From: JBDSTZ01 sp039927975
Lineage (GTDB): Bacteria > Pseudomonadota > Gammaproteobacteria > Burkholderiales > Burkholderiaceae_D
Direction: 5' to 3'
Length of the DNA: 9,171 nt
Assembly (NCBI GenBank): GCA_039927975.1
Contig: JBDSTZ010000227.1
Location: forward strand, 1 to 9,171
How positions within the stretch are numbered: the stretch's first letter is position 1; each line of letters begins with the position of its first letter. The translations under genes were made by a program, and so were the position numbers. Shown piece by piece: positions 7,042 through 9,171 of this stretch. The notes beneath the pieces were generated by a model. That model was not told the origin of the DNA. It did not search any database and saw only the letters and a program-made list of their open reading frames with translations.

Positions 7042-7076
7042 CGAAGCCGGTACAATGTCGGCTTCGCGAGTTTTTT
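7042..7076 (+). promoter_or_regulatory. Hairpin with a -10-like loop and T-run between tRNA-Arg and uup
   Basis: CGAAGCCG (7042-7049) and CGGCTTCG (7059-7066) form a perfect 8-bp stem around a 9-base loop, followed after CGAG by TTTTTT (7071-7076). This fits a terminator for the tRNA transcript, although the T-run is offset by four bases. The same segment contains GGTACAAT (7049-7056), identical to the -10 region of the tRNA promoter, so it could instead be the uup promoter. TTGCCG at 7025 is a possible -35 but 20 bases away. The two readings are not mutually exclusive. Confidence 0.45.
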
Positions 7077-7141
7077 CCATCAATTTCAACTGCCAGGTTT
7101 TTCCTTCGAAAAACACGCTGGCCGGGCTTTTCCTTACTCTT

Positions 7142-9043
<1,902 letters not shown>

Positions 9044-9061
9044 CAAAGCGGCGCCGGCGGC

Positions 9062-9106
9062 CACGGCTCCAGGGTCCTCGTCGCTGACCAGGACCCTGGA
9101 GCTGTG
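9062..9106 (+). terminator. 17-bp hairpin after uup, terminator-like but without T-run
   Basis: GCTCCAGGGTCCT (9066-9078) is the exact reverse complement of 9090-9102. The pairing extends outward to 9062 and 9106 with one G-T wobble, giving 17 pairs around an 11-base loop. It begins 18 bases after the uup stop. CCCGCCTGG follows instead of T residues, so it is not a canonical intrinsic terminator. It may mark or protect the transcript 3' end, or act with Rho. Confidence 0.5.
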
Positions 9107-9132
9107 CCCGCCTGGCGCCTTGACGCCGTCCC

Positions 9133-9171
9133 ATGACCGATCACCATAAACCGGGCGCGGCCGCAGATGCC
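9133..9171 (+). CDS. Probable start of a downstream gene, cut by window edge
   Basis: An ATG at 9133 opens a frame that stays open for all 13 visible codons, MTDHHKPGAAADA. It lies 27 bases after the post-uup hairpin, a natural place for the next gene. No Shine-Dalgarno is visible in the preceding bases. The product cannot be identified from so little sequence. Confidence 0.35.
   Translation, partial: MTDHHKPGAAADA

Noticed and set aside
7025..7141. Upstream starts for uup (TTG 7025, ATG 7055)
   Set aside because: They add 39 or 29 residues not found in the Uup family, and the ATG at 7055 overlaps the hairpin/-10 element. The start at 7142 matches the family N-terminus.

Overview
The window is GC-rich (the coding strand is dominated by GCC, GGC, CTG and CGC codons) and reads as a chromosomal segment of a Gram-negative proteobacterium. 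A large periplasmic-sensor hybrid kinase, a TonB-dependent outer-membrane receptor and a Uup-type ABC-F protein fit a betaproteobacterium. The overall style suggests Burkholderiales, perhaps Oxalobacteraceae (Massilia/Duganella-like). That placement is inference, since no rRNA or marker phylogeny is available here. All confidently called genes are on the plus strand.

Region 1 (1-3659) is a two-gene phosphorelay operon. The first gene is the 3' part of a hybrid histidine kinase, entering the window inside its periplasmic Y_Y_Y domain and running through a membrane helix, coiled coil, GAF, HisKA, ATPase, receiver and C-terminal Hpt. After 34 bases and a good ribosome binding site comes a response regulator: an intact receiver, a linker built from six 18-bp tandem repeats, and an Hpt-like C-terminal domain whose phospho-acceptor histidine appears to be missing. 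No DNA-binding output domain is visible in either protein.

Region 2 (3660-4309) is a 650-bp, partly AT-rich intergenic stretch. It holds a short GC-rich patch that looks like the remnant of a minus-strand coding sequence, and then the promoter region of the next gene, with a GTATCA direct repeat and a small GC palindrome.

Region 3 (4310-6757) encodes an outer-membrane TonB-dependent receptor. Its last beta strand is followed by a roughly 60-residue glycine-rich tail with phenylalanine every seventh residue. A strong intrinsic terminator follows.

Region 4 (6799-9171) is core-genome-like: a tRNA-Arg(CCT) with encoded CCA, a hairpin that contains a -10-like box, the ABC-F ATPase gene uup, a 17-bp hairpin after its stop, and the probable first 13 codons of another gene.

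I see no evidence for a CRISPR array, insertion sequence, phage, toxin-antitoxin or defence system. The most unusual items are the repeat-linker response regulator with its altered Hpt motif and the phenylalanine-heptad tail of the receptor.
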